From Catonia carolina (taxonomy: Eukaryota > Arthropoda > Insecta > Hemiptera > Achilidae): DNA of 64,000 nucleotides. The position numbers and the translations under genes are program-made. Positions 46,611 to 58,556 of this stretch are shown here, piece after piece. A model generated the notes under the pieces. It worked only from the letters and a program-made list of their open reading frames with translations. It was not told the DNA's origin and did no database searches. The stretch is from NCBI GenBank assembly GCA_035578175.1, contig JAQMRL010000003.1, forward strand, positions 95,029,969 to 95,093,968, read 5' to 3'. Position 1 is the stretch's first letter, and the number at the start of each line of letters is the position of its first letter.

Positions 46611-48223
46611 GATTTTATGCTATATTCATTAAATTCGTATCAAATATGTTTATTACGACACGGAAAATTTATTTCTCCGATAAATAAACTGACATAAAAT
46701 AATTTTTTTTAATGGTAAAGCAGTCTCATTTACCTCTTACAGTAGGCCTCCTTAAGACACTACCATTTCGTTTATATGACAATGTGGCTTCAATCAAAAT
46801 TAAAACATTTAATTTTCCAATTTTTACCTAATTTTGTGTGGAAAAGACACCAGTGAATTTATTACTGTTAAAAAGCAGTAAAAAAATGGTTTAAAAAATT
46901 AATCTAAACCATTTGAACAATAATTACACGAAAACCTATGGTTTTTAAATAAAACAAAGAATGGATATTCATTAATTGAAGGTGTTGTTACCAGGAAATA
47001 GAAATACCTACCTATATCTAGCATTAACAATGAGCCTTCAGCTTTAGCAGCTAAATGATTGGAACAAATTAAAATGGTTTAAACGTTATATATAGTCAAT
47101 CATGTGGGACTTTGTTTTACAATGAATAGCTTTGTTTCATTATAAAATAAAAATCCAATTTATAAATCCTTCCTAAATCACCCACTGTAAAACAACAATT
47201 TTTAATAAATACCTAAGTGCTGCACTGTGCTTTGTTTAATTTTCAATAATCACCACACACACTTAAATTTATTTTATCAAAAGAGTAGAGCTTTTAGAAA
47301 TTCTTCAAGACGTGCCCTGTACTAGCTAGACAGCTACATATAACTAAGTGTAACGTAAAAAAAAGAAAATTCATTAAGATAGCTGCAAGATTATTTTTTA
47401 CATTTGTTTATACCAGTGTATCCAAATTTTTATGTTTGATAAATAATTCTTCTTGAGCGTAGGATAAAAAGTTAAGTTATAAAGCTCCAAAATAGTACTT
47501 TTGATAGAAGAAATTCAAATCTATGAGCTGTATAAAGAGAAACATTCAAAAAAAACCATCGTGTATCTAGTGAAAATTTGTAAATAGTTTATACTCGTAA
47601 GTTTTATTTTTAGAAATGTTATTGTGCTGAGTTTTACCAAAATGTTTTTCGTTTACTCTGTATTAACTGTAGCTACATAATTTTGTCAAAAGAAATATAG
47701 GGGTCATAGAAATATTTTTTATGGGTCGTTTAAGGGCCTTTTCTACCAAGCTAAGTAACTTTAAACATTTTTAGGAGATTTATTTGCAGCCAACGTTTTC
47801 TTAGCGTTCCTTTACTGCAAGTTTATCTTCGTTCTTTTGGTGAATCTCGTCCTGCAATTGATCTTCGTGGAAGTTCACAATTAGTACTTCATCCGAACGA
47901 AGAACTACGGTAATAGAGATCTCCACATGGAGGACACTTTGAAGTTGGTCGCTGTTTAACAAACCGCAAGGTGTTTCTACAGCATACCCTGTATGAAAAT
48001 AATCCTGGCCGACCCAGCTACTCTGTTATCAGCTGATAACATACGTATCACATGTACTACTATAAACTACATCAGATGATTGCAATGCCGAGGTCTCGGG
48101 TTCCTTAATTACATGATTATTTAATGCTACTAAAAAATTACTCTCTCAGAAAACAGTCAGTTATTGGAAAAAACCGTTAGTAGAGATACCACTGTGTCAA
48201 AATATATTATTAAAAATAGTTAA
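46611..48223. other. Intergenic DNA, one repeat-like coding relic
   Basis: Featureless apart from the frame at 47806-48036, listed separately. Confidence 0.35.
47806..48036 (+). pseudogene. Unidentified protein-like relic
   Basis: One frame gives VPLLQVYLRSFGESRPAIDL and RGSSQLVLHPNEELR, then two stops (TAA TAG), then RSPHGGHFEVGRCLTNRKVF and LQHTLYENNPGRPSYSVIS. The VYLRSFG-G-R pattern faintly recalls a dispersed arthropod repeat, but I cannot name it. It is clearly non-functional. Confidence 0.3.
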
Positions 48224-48557
48224 GACCCACCGAGTTAGTCTAGAGGTAAAGTCGTCGCCGCGAGTCAGCTGTTTAACAGCTGATTTTCGGAGACGTAGTT
48301 TCCAGGTTCAAATCCAAATAAAGGTAGTTACTTTTATACGGATTTGAGTACTGAAAGTGATTACCGTCGTACTTTGATGGTTGGGATTCAATTAACCATA
48401 CTCTCTCAGGAATGGTCAGCCTGGGTCCGTACAAGACTACACTTCATTTACTCGTCATACACATCATCCTCATCTCATTGAGTCATGGGGTTGCTTGTCA
48501 TTCTGAATTGTACAGATTGAAACGTTCACACATTAGGAATAAAAAAATAAAAAAAAA
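48224..48557 (+). mobile_element. S2 tRNA-derived SINE, copy 3 (full length)
   Basis: The head GACCCACCGAGTTAGTCTAG carries an A box (TTAGTCTAGAGG), and GGTTCAAATCC is a near-perfect B box about 65 bases on. The intervening CAGCTGTTTAACAGCTG is a hairpin. The body has GATGGTTGGGATTCAATTAA and ACACATCATCCTCATCTCAT, then an A-rich tail. This is the best copy of the family here. Confidence 0.85.
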
Positions 48558-48688
48558 TAGTTTAATCTAACCGCCTTGTAGCCCCATCATACAGTTAGTG
48601 CCCACTATACATGCGTATACTGTGTTACTTATATAATTATGCATAAGTATAATACATATTAATCTTTATTAAATTCAATAAACTACTA

Positions 48689-49015
48689 TTTTTTTATCTT
48701 TAATTAGTGTACGTTGCAATCTGTTCAATTCAGAATAAGAAGCAACCTTATGACCTAATTAGATGAGGATGATGTGTATGACGTGTATATTAGATGGTCT
48801 TGTACAGATCCAGGCCGACCAGAACTGACAAAGTATGGTTAATTGAACTCAAACCATCAAAGTACACCGGTAATCAAACGGTCTAGTATTCAATTCCGTA
48901 TAAAAGTAACTTTTCATTACTAGGATATCAACCAGGAGCCTTCGTCTCCAAAAAAACAGCTGTTCAACGGCTGACTCACTGCTACGACTTTACCTCTAGA
49001 CTAACCCGGTGGGTC
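48689..49015 (-). mobile_element. S2 tRNA-derived SINE, copy 4 (inverted partner)
   Basis: Full length in reverse: the plus strand ends GACTTTACCTCTAGACTAAC CCGGTGGGTC. It sits about 130 bases from copy 3, so the two form a long inverted repeat of roughly 320-bp arms. Confidence 0.85.
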
Positions 49016-49858
49016 TAATAAATTGTTAATATTAGTTTTTATTGAATTCAATTGTAATAAACAGAAATTTTATTTTTTTCAAAATACATAAATTAATATT
49101 AGTAACATGATTGTTAAGTCTGTAAGGGTTTGGCGGTAGATTCCCGACATCAAAATAGCAATATATCTTTTTAAATTACCTAATGATTTTGTTTTTTTTA
49201 ACGCACGTACAAGCAACGGTGCGGTGTATTGAGCCTTACACGTGGCAGATGTATAACAAAGAACGGAGTATAACCGTTGAATGTTTATTAAATTACATTG
49301 GTTTAAAAGATTTAAGACAGTGTGGGTGATTGGTCAAATTTGAATAAAACAGTTTCAGTGAAGGTTACTGGGGACACGCTAGTTTTGGACTAGAAGCGTT
49401 GACACTGTATGATCAACTGGTGTACTGGAAGGTATTGGGTCAACCGTGAAAGATAACAATATGTAAAGTGCGTTGAACGTTATATCGAAAAATTTAGTAA
49501 TCTTATAATAATAAAAAAGTTAATAACATAACTTCGTTAATAATATATATTATCATGAAGTTTAATAGATAAAGTAACATCATAATACAGTTAACATCAT
49601 AAGACAATATCGATACGTCGGAGGTACCATCTTCACCGATACAACGTCACCAAAATAGGAATAATCTAAAAGTCATGACAAGGTAATAAATAATAATTTT
49701 GATTGTAAACGGCACCATAAAAAAGTTAACTTAGAGTCATTATAATGTAATTTCAGTTATAGTTTTCAAAATTTGTTTAACTACATTTTTTTATATTTTA
49801 TTACAATAAATTAGAATCATAAGTATCATATACTTTTTATTTTATCTAAAATAAAAAT
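49016..49858. other. AT-rich spacer, nothing recognised
   Basis: No supported feature. Confidence 0.4.
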
Positions 49859-50443
49859 AATATTCATCAAATATAGAAATACTGCAGCGCTTCCAATCAA
49901 AATGCCTGAGACTAATCACTACAGCCCCATGGTACGTAACCAATGAAATACTACACAATGACCTAAACCTGCCCTTCATAAAAGAAGAAATTAAACAACA
50001 TAGCCAAAAACATTTACAAAATCTATTAGTCAAAAACCACTAAACACACTAAACCACTAAACCACAAAACATAGCCAAAAACCACTAGAATCTATTAGTG
50101 ATTAACCTCCTCGACAACAGCGAAGTTACTCACAGACTGAAACGTTTTAAACCCTTTTAGACTTACCTTTAAGATTTTGTAAATCATTTAAACTTTTTAT
50201 TATCTTTTTCACTTCAACTCCTAATCATAGTCATCTCATAATCGGCGTCGTTTTCATCTCTATCATCGTCATCGTCATCTCCAACTTCAACAACTTTGTG
50301 TTTCAAGATGTTGATTCACAGTTCATCAAGTTTAGTTTTGTTTTTAATTCTAAGGACATTACTCAGATTTTCTCCTCTTTGCTTAAAGTTTTTGTATTTA
50401 TGAACTGATTGTAAAAGAAATACACTGTTACAAAAAAAAAAAA
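49859..50443 (+). pseudogene. 3' end of a second jockey-clade LINE, with 3' UTR and poly(A)
   Basis: The plus-strand frame from about 49865 reads SNIEILQRFQSKCLRLITTA, PWYVTNEILHNDLNLPFIKE and EIKQHSQKHL to a stop at 50041, the standard C-terminus of jockey ORF2. Beyond a short rearranged stretch with repeated ACCACTAAAC, the true end NLLDNSEVTHRLKRFKPF appears in another frame (50106-50160). A 3' UTR of about 270 bp and an A-run (50432-50443) follow. It is 5' truncated and inactive. It differs from the element at 1.7-6.1 kb. Confidence 0.8.
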
Positions 50444-51243
50444 TAATAAAACCTGTTGAACTTAAGCTATGTTTTCCAGAACCTACAGCTGACGGATAAA
50501 GATCTTAAAAGTAAATTTGTAATTACATTTTTTTATTTTATTTTATTTTTCTATATAAATATTTTCATTTATTCATTACTACAAAATTAATTGGATTTTT
50601 CTAACTTTGTACATTCATTATCTAAAAGTACTTAAGGAAATAAAAACTATAATCATGACTCAAGTAGAAATTTTAGTAAAATTCGATTTGAGAATATTAT
50701 ATTAATAAATTTACTTAAAAATAAGGATTTGGATAGAAGTAAAATCAGGTGTTTATTGATTAAATCAAAAGCAGTGTTCTGCAAGGTGGAGTGATATTGA
50801 AAAAGACAAGGTTTCTTTAGTGAACTACTTCATCGTATAGGCAAGAACCATCTGCTTATTCCACGAAACGAACCATTATGGACTAGACTTGGTTATCATC
50901 ATCCCTTCTGCAAGTATAATTCCCCTTTACGTTATTTCCGCATTGCTAATGCAGCGAACAACTAATGTAATTCAGAAATATCTTGGATGGATTCCATGAT
51001 GAAGAACGACATCAAATTTTAAAGGGATGAGAATAAGAGAAGATGGTGCTAGGTACGGGGGTGAAGGGTAACGGGGGTTACGAGGAATAAAGGAACTTGA
51101 CAACCTGTGAACGACAATCTATTCCACGCTTCGTGATTCAAACGCACTCCTCTATATTCTTCTATACCAGGGTATATACTGGCGAAGGCAGACACCTCCA
51201 GAAATAAAAAAAGGAAGCGAATCTCTGCTTCGATTATTTTCAG
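50444..51243. other. Intergenic DNA, nothing recognised
   Basis: No supported feature. Confidence 0.4.
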
Positions 51244-51518
51244 TAGATAGGCAAGAAGGAGTTATCAGTAATGAAATGCCTTTCACAATATATTTTCTAC
51301 TACATCTAAAATTCAAAGAAATTTTAATAGAATAAATATATTAATTTAACGATTCCGAAAAAACAAGGCATTATGTAAAAATAAAAACTTAAACCTACGC
51401 TTTTAATCACACAATATTTATATTGTGACACTTATCTCTAAGGTCCGTTTCGGGATCTGGGTAAATTACATAATTAAAACACTGAAGTTTAAAATTACAA
51501 GTATTTATTGCAACTAAA
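51244..51518 (+). repeat. Direct repeat, copy 1 (about 273 bp)
   Basis: From TAGATAGGCAAGAAGGAGTT to TTTATTGCAACTAAA, nearly identical to 51985-52256. It contains AAGGTCCGTTTCGGGATCTG. No coding frame. Confidence 0.9.
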
Positions 51519-51984
51519 AATTAGCTACATATAAGTGACTAAAATCTACAAGTAGATTACAATTTAATTACTGTACTTAATAAATAACAAACTAATTATA
51601 ATTAACTAATAACAATAAATAAATTAAACCTTTCAGTACCTACGACCGGAAAACAGGACATCGATATTTTTATGTAGTTCAAACATCCGGTTTACCGGAC
51701 GTCCTTACGTTATGCATACGGTGCCAACGTCTGGATAACCGAACATTTCCAAAAAAACTTTCAAACAAAAATTAATGGAAGATGTACTGTTTTGAAACCG
51801 CCTCCGTGGCTAGCACGCTAGCCTACAAAGGGAAAGGTCACGGGTTTGATTCCCGGCTCGGTCTGAAAATTTTAACACGTTAAAACCAATGTTACGGTAC
51901 CAAAATCCACAGTAGTTTCTAATGACCAAGCTGTCGATGCGACTTTATATAAACTAAAAAAACTATTTTGAATATTTTTAGTGT
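51519..51984. other. Segment between the direct repeats
   Basis: Holds a TTAA-anchored piggyBac-like end (TTAAACCTTTCAGTACC at 51623-51639, followed by CTACGACCGG) and a tRNA-like block (51797-51865). If the repeats are LTRs, this would be a tiny internal region, but no primer-binding site or polypurine tract is apparent. Confidence 0.4.
51797..51865 (+). other. tRNA-like sequence (SINE head or tRNA pseudogene)
   Basis: CGCCTCCGTGGCTAGCACGC provides an A-box-like region. CACGGGTTTGATTCCCGG has a perfect CGGG/CCCG T-stem around a TTTGATT loop. The acceptor ends do not pair convincingly, so I do not call a working tRNA. Confidence 0.55.
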
Positions 51985-52256
51985 TAGATAGGCAAGAAGG
52001 AGTTATCAGTAATGAAAAGCCTTTCACAATATATTTTCTACTACATCTAAAATTCAAAGAAATTTTAATAGAATAAATATATTAATTTAACGATTCCGAA
52101 AAAACAAGGCATTAAAAAATAAAAACTTAAACTTACGCTTTTAATTACTCAATATTTATATTGTGACACTTATCTCTAAGGTCCGTTTCGGGATCTGGGT
52201 AAATTACATAATTAACACACTAAAGTTTAAAATTACAAGTGTTTATTGCAACTAAA
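51985..52256 (+). repeat. Direct repeat, copy 2 (about 272 bp)
   Basis: Near-identical to 51244-51518, with a 3-base shortening at the TTATGTAAAAAT site and a few substitutions. The offset is 738-741 bases. Confidence 0.9.
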
Positions 52257-53035
52257 TACTACTTACATAAATGATACAGTCAAAAAACGTTAAATAATAA
52301 ACCTTAATTCACAGTAACGTTGACCTTCTCTAACGCACTGTAACGCATACTGCGCAATTCGCTCATTGAATCACAGACCAAGACGAAACTAAATTCACTA
52401 AATAACACGGGTCGCTTATATAGGTGGATCAAAGGAGATTTAGAGAGAGACAGAGATTTTTGATATATTAATAAAATACAAAATCCTTCTCACGGCTTCT
52501 GAATAAATTTTAACAAGCTGTGAACAAATTATAATTGAATAAAAGGTGCTACGAAAAGGCCAATTATCTAAATAGGTACCCACCCGACTCCTTAACAATA
52601 GTTGTTCTATTATAAGCAGGCTGACCTATTCTATTCAACAATTTATAACTATTTCTTGGAAACCTATTCATCACTCTTATTATTTACGTTAATAATTTTA
52701 AAATCACGGTCCTCCGAAAAAATACTCGAACACACATTCCCTTTAGATATTGTCACAATATGTTTGATAAAAATTAACAAAAGATTTCACCAAATACTTA
52801 AGTAGAAAATTATAAAATTTAATCTACTAAATTCATACTAATTTTACAAACCTATCCTGATATTTTACCTCGCAAATTATAAATTTCTCTTCTGGCATAA
52901 CTGTTAGTTACGTTCAGAAATGTACATCAAAATAATTATGTACAAATTTCTTTGGGTTGTTTATATATAGATTGTTTGCACTGTATTTAGAATTATTTGT
53001 AAGTTGTTAAAATTGGAGGAGCACCGAAATTCTGT
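52257..53035. other. AT-rich spacer, nothing recognised
   Basis: No supported feature. A 67-codon open frame at 52602-52805 has no motif. Confidence 0.4.
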
Positions 53036-53572
53036 AGTAATTAACTTTCTCGACAACAGCGAAGATACTTACAGACTGAAACATTTTTAAAAAATCGGAC
53101 TTACCTTTACGATTTTGTTAATAATTTAATCTTTATTTTTTGCTGTGCTCACCTCTCATCATGCGGTCTTGGGTTCGAATACCATTTAGGCACGGCATAT
53201 TTTCATACGTTACAAAAATCATTTTATCCTTCACCGTCTGCATTAGCAGGAATTGCAGAACAGTCAGAAATTAAACAAAAAAAAATTATTTCTTATTCTA
53301 CTTTTAATCATAATCAGAATCAACAAAGATCTTTACCATGGTCATCGTCATCTTCAACTTCAACAACTTCTTCATGTTCCAAGATATTAATTCACAATAC
53401 ATCAAGTTTGGTTTTATTTTACTTTCTTCTTCACAGTTTAGTCATTTTTTAAATACCCTACTGAGTGTGGTTTATATTTTTATTCTAAAAAGATACTCAA
53501 TTTTTTAACATTTTTGCTTAAAGTTTATAATTACGTTTATAATAAACTGATTGGAAAAGAATTACACTGTTA
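53036..53572 (+). pseudogene. Second copy of the jockey-2 LINE 3' end, split by a SINE
   Basis: Starts at the last codons (INFLDNSEDTYRLKHF, stop), then the 3' UTR seen at 50160-50431: GACTTACCTTTACGATTTTG, CATCGTCATCTTCAACTTCA, ACATCAAGTTTGGTTTTATT and TTACACTGTTA. An S4 SINE (53141-53286) interrupts the UTR where the other copy is continuous. Confidence 0.75.
53141..53286 (+). mobile_element. S4 tRNA-headed SINE inserted in a LINE 3' UTR
   Basis: The head CTCACCTCTCATCATGCGGT CTTGGGTTCGAATACC includes a B box. The body has TTTAGGCACGGCATATTTTC, the tail CACCGTCTGCATTAGCAG GAATTGCAGAACAGTC, and an A-run. It is the same SINE as 12161-12298 but in the plus orientation. Confidence 0.82.
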
Positions 53573-53620
53573 AAAATACTTGTTTAATTTTTGTTTTGTT
53601 ATTGAAAGTTTAAACAGTGA

Positions 53621-53788
53621 ATTTTTTTGTTTTTTTTTTTTACTGCTATGCTGAATTCCTGCTAATACAGACGACGAGAAGGATGATAGATGAAGATGAG
53701 TGGTCAAAAATGCCAGATCTTACCGAGATCAAACCCAGGAACCCGGCGTAGAAGCCAGTTGTGAAACTAAATACTACGCCAACAGGGC
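53621..53788 (-). mobile_element. S3 tRNA-headed SINE
   Basis: The T-run at 53622-53641 is its A-tail. The minus strand gives GTTGGCGTAGTATTTAGTTT, GGGTTCCTGGGTTTGATCTC and the CATCCTTCTCGTCGTCTGTA tail. The B box is degraded. Confidence 0.72.
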
Positions 53789-54027
53789 TACTTATTAATA
53801 AATTGACTAGTAAAGATGAACATTGTGAAATACTAAGAATTAGTTTGTTATTAATTAGTTATTATATGTTTTGGTTGACCTGGTCAAAGTTTTCGCACAG
53901 TTTTTCTGACCACTCCAAACGAATGTCTGGTCAGTTTCTTTTTCTCTTTTTTTTGAAGTAGCATAAATTTCTCATTACCTACCACAAATTTTCACTTTCC
54001 TTATATTTAATATATTATTGTATACAC

Positions 54028-54608
54028 ACCGGGTGTCCCACGAAGAGGTTGCTATTTTTGAATTAATATGCCGGACGTATCACCACACACTCTACACACT
54101 GGAAACTTTACAGTTATTATAAATAGATAATATATAAAAATGTACCCTCGAGTTTCATTTGCTTATGATTAATCAAAACAAAATGGCGGAAAAGTAATTT
54201 TATTTGCATAACCATTTCAAATTGGTGATTTGTTACAATATTACTTAAGTAATAAAATGAAAGAAATATGGAAGTGATAAATTAATAATGAACAAAATTT
54301 GTTTCATTAACCTTCATTCGAACTGATGTCCATCAATACCTATGCTGATCGATTTGGAATGGTAAAAACAGCTGCTTTTTTCTATCTGAATCCTATTGTA
54401 AACATAAGTGGTTTGATCCACAAGATTATTGTTCATTTTTGCTATTATTTTCTTATTCTGCCATTTTGTTTTGATTAATCATAAGCAAATAGAACTAGAG
54501 GGTACTTTTTTACATATCTATTTATTATAACTGTAAAGTTTACTGTCTGTAGAGTGTGCGTCCGGCATATTAATTAAAAAATAGCAACCTCTCCGTGGAA
54601 CACCCGTA
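54028..54608. mobile_element. Foldback-type element with 160-170 bp inverted arms
   Basis: The left arm 54028-54197 begins ACCGGGTGTCCCACG and contains GAGGTTGCTATTTTTGAATT, CCGGACGTATCACC and TTGCTTATGATTAATCAAAA. The right arm 54447-54607 is its inverse, ending GTGGAACACCCGTATA. The arms differ by small changes only. The 250-bp loop has no ORF. TATA-rich flanks hide any target duplication. Confidence 0.82.
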
Positions 54609-56345
54609 TATATTTTATATTTTGACCCGCTATGGATATTGTAAACATTAATAACATTGTATACATTTTAATGAATATAATTATGTTTATTTGTTTAGTT
54701 ATAGTTATAAACGTCCTTAGTCGCAAAGAAAATATTTTAATTAAGATTCCCAGCTATGGTCGGAAAAATTTATGCACCATCAGGAAAATAATTACGTTAC
54801 CCAAAATTAACGTCATAAGTCTATAATTGCCATGATTTTTGTAATCTTTTATTTTACATTTGAGACTATACACCTATTCTATACACCTATTAAATGGCTA
54901 AACGCTTAACGAAAACAATTATAACATGAATTCATGAATCGAGAATTAATTCCCAGCAGACGAAATTCTTGAATTCAAAATCTATGCTGCAGGCGGTTTT
55001 CAGTTGAGTATTGACACAATGTTAGTTCCTATACGATTGTGTGCTAAGTTTTGAAATGAATTTCGTATGACATGGCGTAATCTATAAAAATCTATAAAAT
55101 CCCCCCTAATAAAATATATAAAATATATAATAATATATAATAAAATATATAATATTTTATAGTTAAATCTATAAAAGACCCCGTACTCCACTGTATTTTC
55201 AGTCTTATCACTTCTAAAACATTTCTGTTAGCTAAATTCTGCAATAAAAAGTAATAGTTTTTGTGTACATTTGTAGTAGAATCGTGCATGATTAAGATTT
55301 CAATAGATCATTTAATGATCTATCTATATGGAAAAATCATAAATTTTATGAATGAAATATTGAGATCACACAATAACATGACGGTCTTATTACGGGTGTA
55401 AGTTGTTGCACAAGTAACAAGTCACAAAAATTAGGTTTAAATATATGTGGGGTTTTAATGTTTATTTTATTGGCAGAGCAAAATATTTTCAGCCCTACCC
55501 TCAAATAGGCTACAGAAGGCCTGTATAAAAACGTAGTTTCTGTTTGAATGGAGGCTTAAATTTTATATTTTGAAGTCAATTAGAAACAGTTGTTGGTGCT
55601 TTGACTTCATATGCGGACCACTCGAGATTTTTATGACAAAAAATGTATTTGACAGCCTCAGATGCTAAGCTAGGATTATAACAATTTACTAAACTGAAGG
55701 TCCTAGATTAGATTTCAGGTGAGGTCAGGAATCTATGTTCTAAAAATATTATTGGAACTGAAAAAAAGTCAGGATAAAGGTCAATAAGGCAGGAAGAATT
55801 ACTGGCTGCCACTGAGAAGTGTTTTGAGAAAGTAAATTTATGTTTTTTAACAAACCCAGGATTTATAGTACCAATTCTGACGTGCGAGGCCAAGACAAGA
55901 GCAGAAAATGCTACAACTAAAATAATGATGTTAACTGAACGACTAAAATGAAGATGAAGAAAAATAGAAAGGAAGTTACTTTATTAGAGAGGAACTTGGC
56001 ATGGAGAATATTGTGAGAAGAACAAGATCACGATAAGAATTTTGGAGATACCGTGTAGACACAATGGAACCAAAGTAACTCGCAAATTGGGCTGAATTAT
56101 AAACACTAGAAACCAAAGAACTATGAGTAGTCCCTTCAAAAGATAGAAAGATATTACGGTTACAAGAAGCATAAATTGACGTATTAAATGGGACATAGTC
56201 CAATATTAAACTAGAAGAAGAAAAACGAAGAGAAGTAGAGAAGGAAGAAGAAGAACCTGATCAACGTAGCTGATAATTAATTCTGCAGTATATGCAATAG
56301 TATATTCAAAAGCGGTTAATTCTCCTGTTTTTTGCTTTACTTCCT
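54609..56345. other. Intergenic DNA, nothing recognised
   Basis: Several AT-rich open frames under 80 codons (54632-54826, 55000-55289, 55708-56203) have no motifs. No repeat family member was found. Confidence 0.4.
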
Positions 56346-56455
56346 ACTGTTTTGTACATTAATGATAAAGCAGACGATGAGGGTGATAAATGAAAAAGAA
56401 TGACGAAAAATGCCAGACCTTACCGGGAATAAAACCCAGGACCTCTAGCGTAGAA
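56346..56455 (-). mobile_element. S3 SINE fragment
   Basis: Minus strand: AGAGGTCCTGGGTTTTATTC CCGGTAAGGTCTGGCATTTT, then TTTATCACCCTCATCGTCTG. The tRNA-like A-box end is missing. Confidence 0.65.
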
Positions 56456-57200
56456 ATAATTTCTAATAATTAGTAATAATAATTGTTGCTCAAGGAATAA
56501 TACGCAACAAGTATAAGATAGTATTTGCAAAATACATTAGTTAAAAAGACAATAAAATTCACTAGGCACAGGTTTTAGAATAATTTTAAACTGAGTGTAT
56601 AAAGGTTTAAGTGAATTTGGTAAAACTTCCTGGTGTAGAATACATTTTTTGTTAAATTGGATCCAAAATATTCTACAATTTCCTTTTGTGTATTTACTTC
56701 ACTAAATTTCTATATAGTTTTAAATAATTATCTTAAAAGCGTCAATACAATTTTAAAATCTGAAAAGAAGAGGAGGTATTCTGAGTTCTATGTAAAGAGA
56801 CGAGGAAAATGAGATGCAGGCAGAATAGGGTTTTAGGACCACGAGAGTACAGATAATGCGGAGCTTAAGTTTTCGCATTAAAAGCAAAACTAGCAACCTC
56901 GTTAGCAGCCGCGTACACTTTAATCTTAGCTATCTATTGCCTTATTAAATTACCAACGATTACAAACTCAGTTCAACAAAACAAAGAGATTCGTTAAAAA
57001 TTAATTCCGTTTAAAGTAACTTTTACTAACAAGTACGTGTACTTAATATTACGCTATCTTTACCTAATAAATTGGTTAAAGCAAACAATTAATTGTTTAA
57101 CAACAAAGTGATAAGTTTAATAACTATGAAAGATATTATGACATAATAATCAAATTGATCATTAAATTCAAAATTCTAAGTAAATTATAGTCTACTATAC
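56456..57200. other. AT-rich spacer, nothing recognised
   Basis: No supported feature. Confidence 0.4.
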
Positions 57201-57202
57201 CG

Positions 57203-57270
57203 CGTTAGCTCGGTTGGTGGCGCATACAACCTTGCTGATATTTCTAAGTTTCACTCTCGGCTACTTTATT
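57203..57270 (+). other. tRNA-like remnant
   Basis: ACCGCGTTAGCTCGGTTGGT GGCGC is a strong tRNA D-arm/A-box block. The expected T-arm is degraded (AGTTTCACTCTCGG). It is probably a SINE head or a tRNA pseudogene. Confidence 0.45.
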
Positions 57271-58556
57271 ACCCCTACAGCCGGTAATAACATTTTTCTA
57301 GACCGGCAAGAATTTCTAGCATATGACCGAACCGTAAAGAAATCATAAAAAATTTGCTATAAATCACAAACCTTACCACAAGGCGTATCAAAATAACAAA
57401 AAAATTCACAAAAATAGAATAAATACATGATTGAAATTTTAATCTGACAGTTAGGGATGCTGAAGCTATTTGAAAAACATTTTTAGACAAATATTTTTTG
57501 AAAATTTCAGATGACACTACTGTTTAAAACTTTCTTATGCTCCACTTTCAAAATTCATTACGTACAAATCGTTACTTCTAATGTTTATTTCAAAATAAAA
57601 ACCACGATTGTATGTTCAAAACTGAAGAAAATATTTATACAAAAACACATCATGTAAACCAAGAAATAACCAAAATTCAGCACTAGGATAGCGTGGTTTC
57701 AACAGGGAAACAGGCAGAATATGCAACTAAATGTATTGTATTATACGTAAAAACTTACTTAATACATTTTTAAACTATTGAATAAAACAGCAACGCTGTC
57801 TGTAGATGAATTAAAAACTAAAATGACAACATTGCAATGCTTTGAAGCAAATCCGATTTTACGCGCGACCGGTTCAAAAGCGGCAACATCGTCTCAAAAT
57901 CGATGATTGCCGGCTCTAAGGTTAAATAACGCCAAAAAAATGTTAACCATACTCAAAATGTTCAAAACTTTACATCTTCTTTGAATGGCTTCTCCTATCG
58001 CAGTTTAGTGATCGTAACAGCAGTTGTATTTTTGATAATACTATCCTAAATAGTTCCATAGAAGAGTAATGATAACAGTTTCGAAGAATATTCCTTTAGG
58101 ATGTTCTTCTTCCAATATCAGTAAAGTGGAGAAACTTGTATAGTAACCAGCTGGCAGTCTTACTTAAACAAACACGATTGGGTGTGCTTGTGAAAATTCA
58201 TATCTAAAGCCGCCTAAAGTTCATAATGATGACGCAATAAAATTGGGCATAAGAAATTATTATATAAGAAATTATTATTTTAAAAAAGTTATTCTGCGAA
58301 CGAAAAGTATAAAATTGTAAACATTTTAATTTATATTCATAAATTTAAACTAAGGAAGTTGAAGATTTGATTGTAAAGTAAATGAAGGTAATTATTAAGT
58401 AAAGTGATCGATTAAGTACCACTGATTGGGCGAACATTTTTTATAGTGACCAACTGACAGTTAATTGGGATTTACAAGAAATCTGACAAATCGGTAATAC
58501 ATGTTAGGTTTAACAGTCGATTAGACTACGAAAAAAGCTATTGTGGAAGTAATTTT
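57271..58556. other. Intergenic DNA, nothing recognised
   Basis: No supported feature. Confidence 0.4.

Noticed and set aside
50217..50350. Minus-strand acidic coding run (many Asp codons) with a GTAAGT donor, seen also in a second copy near 53.3 kb, looking like a host exon.
   Set aside because: The plus strand of both copies begins with the C-terminal codons of a jockey ORF2 (LLDNSE..RLK), so the region is that LINE's 3' UTR and the minus-strand reading is incidental.
51797..51865. A functional tRNA gene.
   Set aside because: The T-arm is good but the acceptor ends do not pair and the anticodon arm is not convincing.
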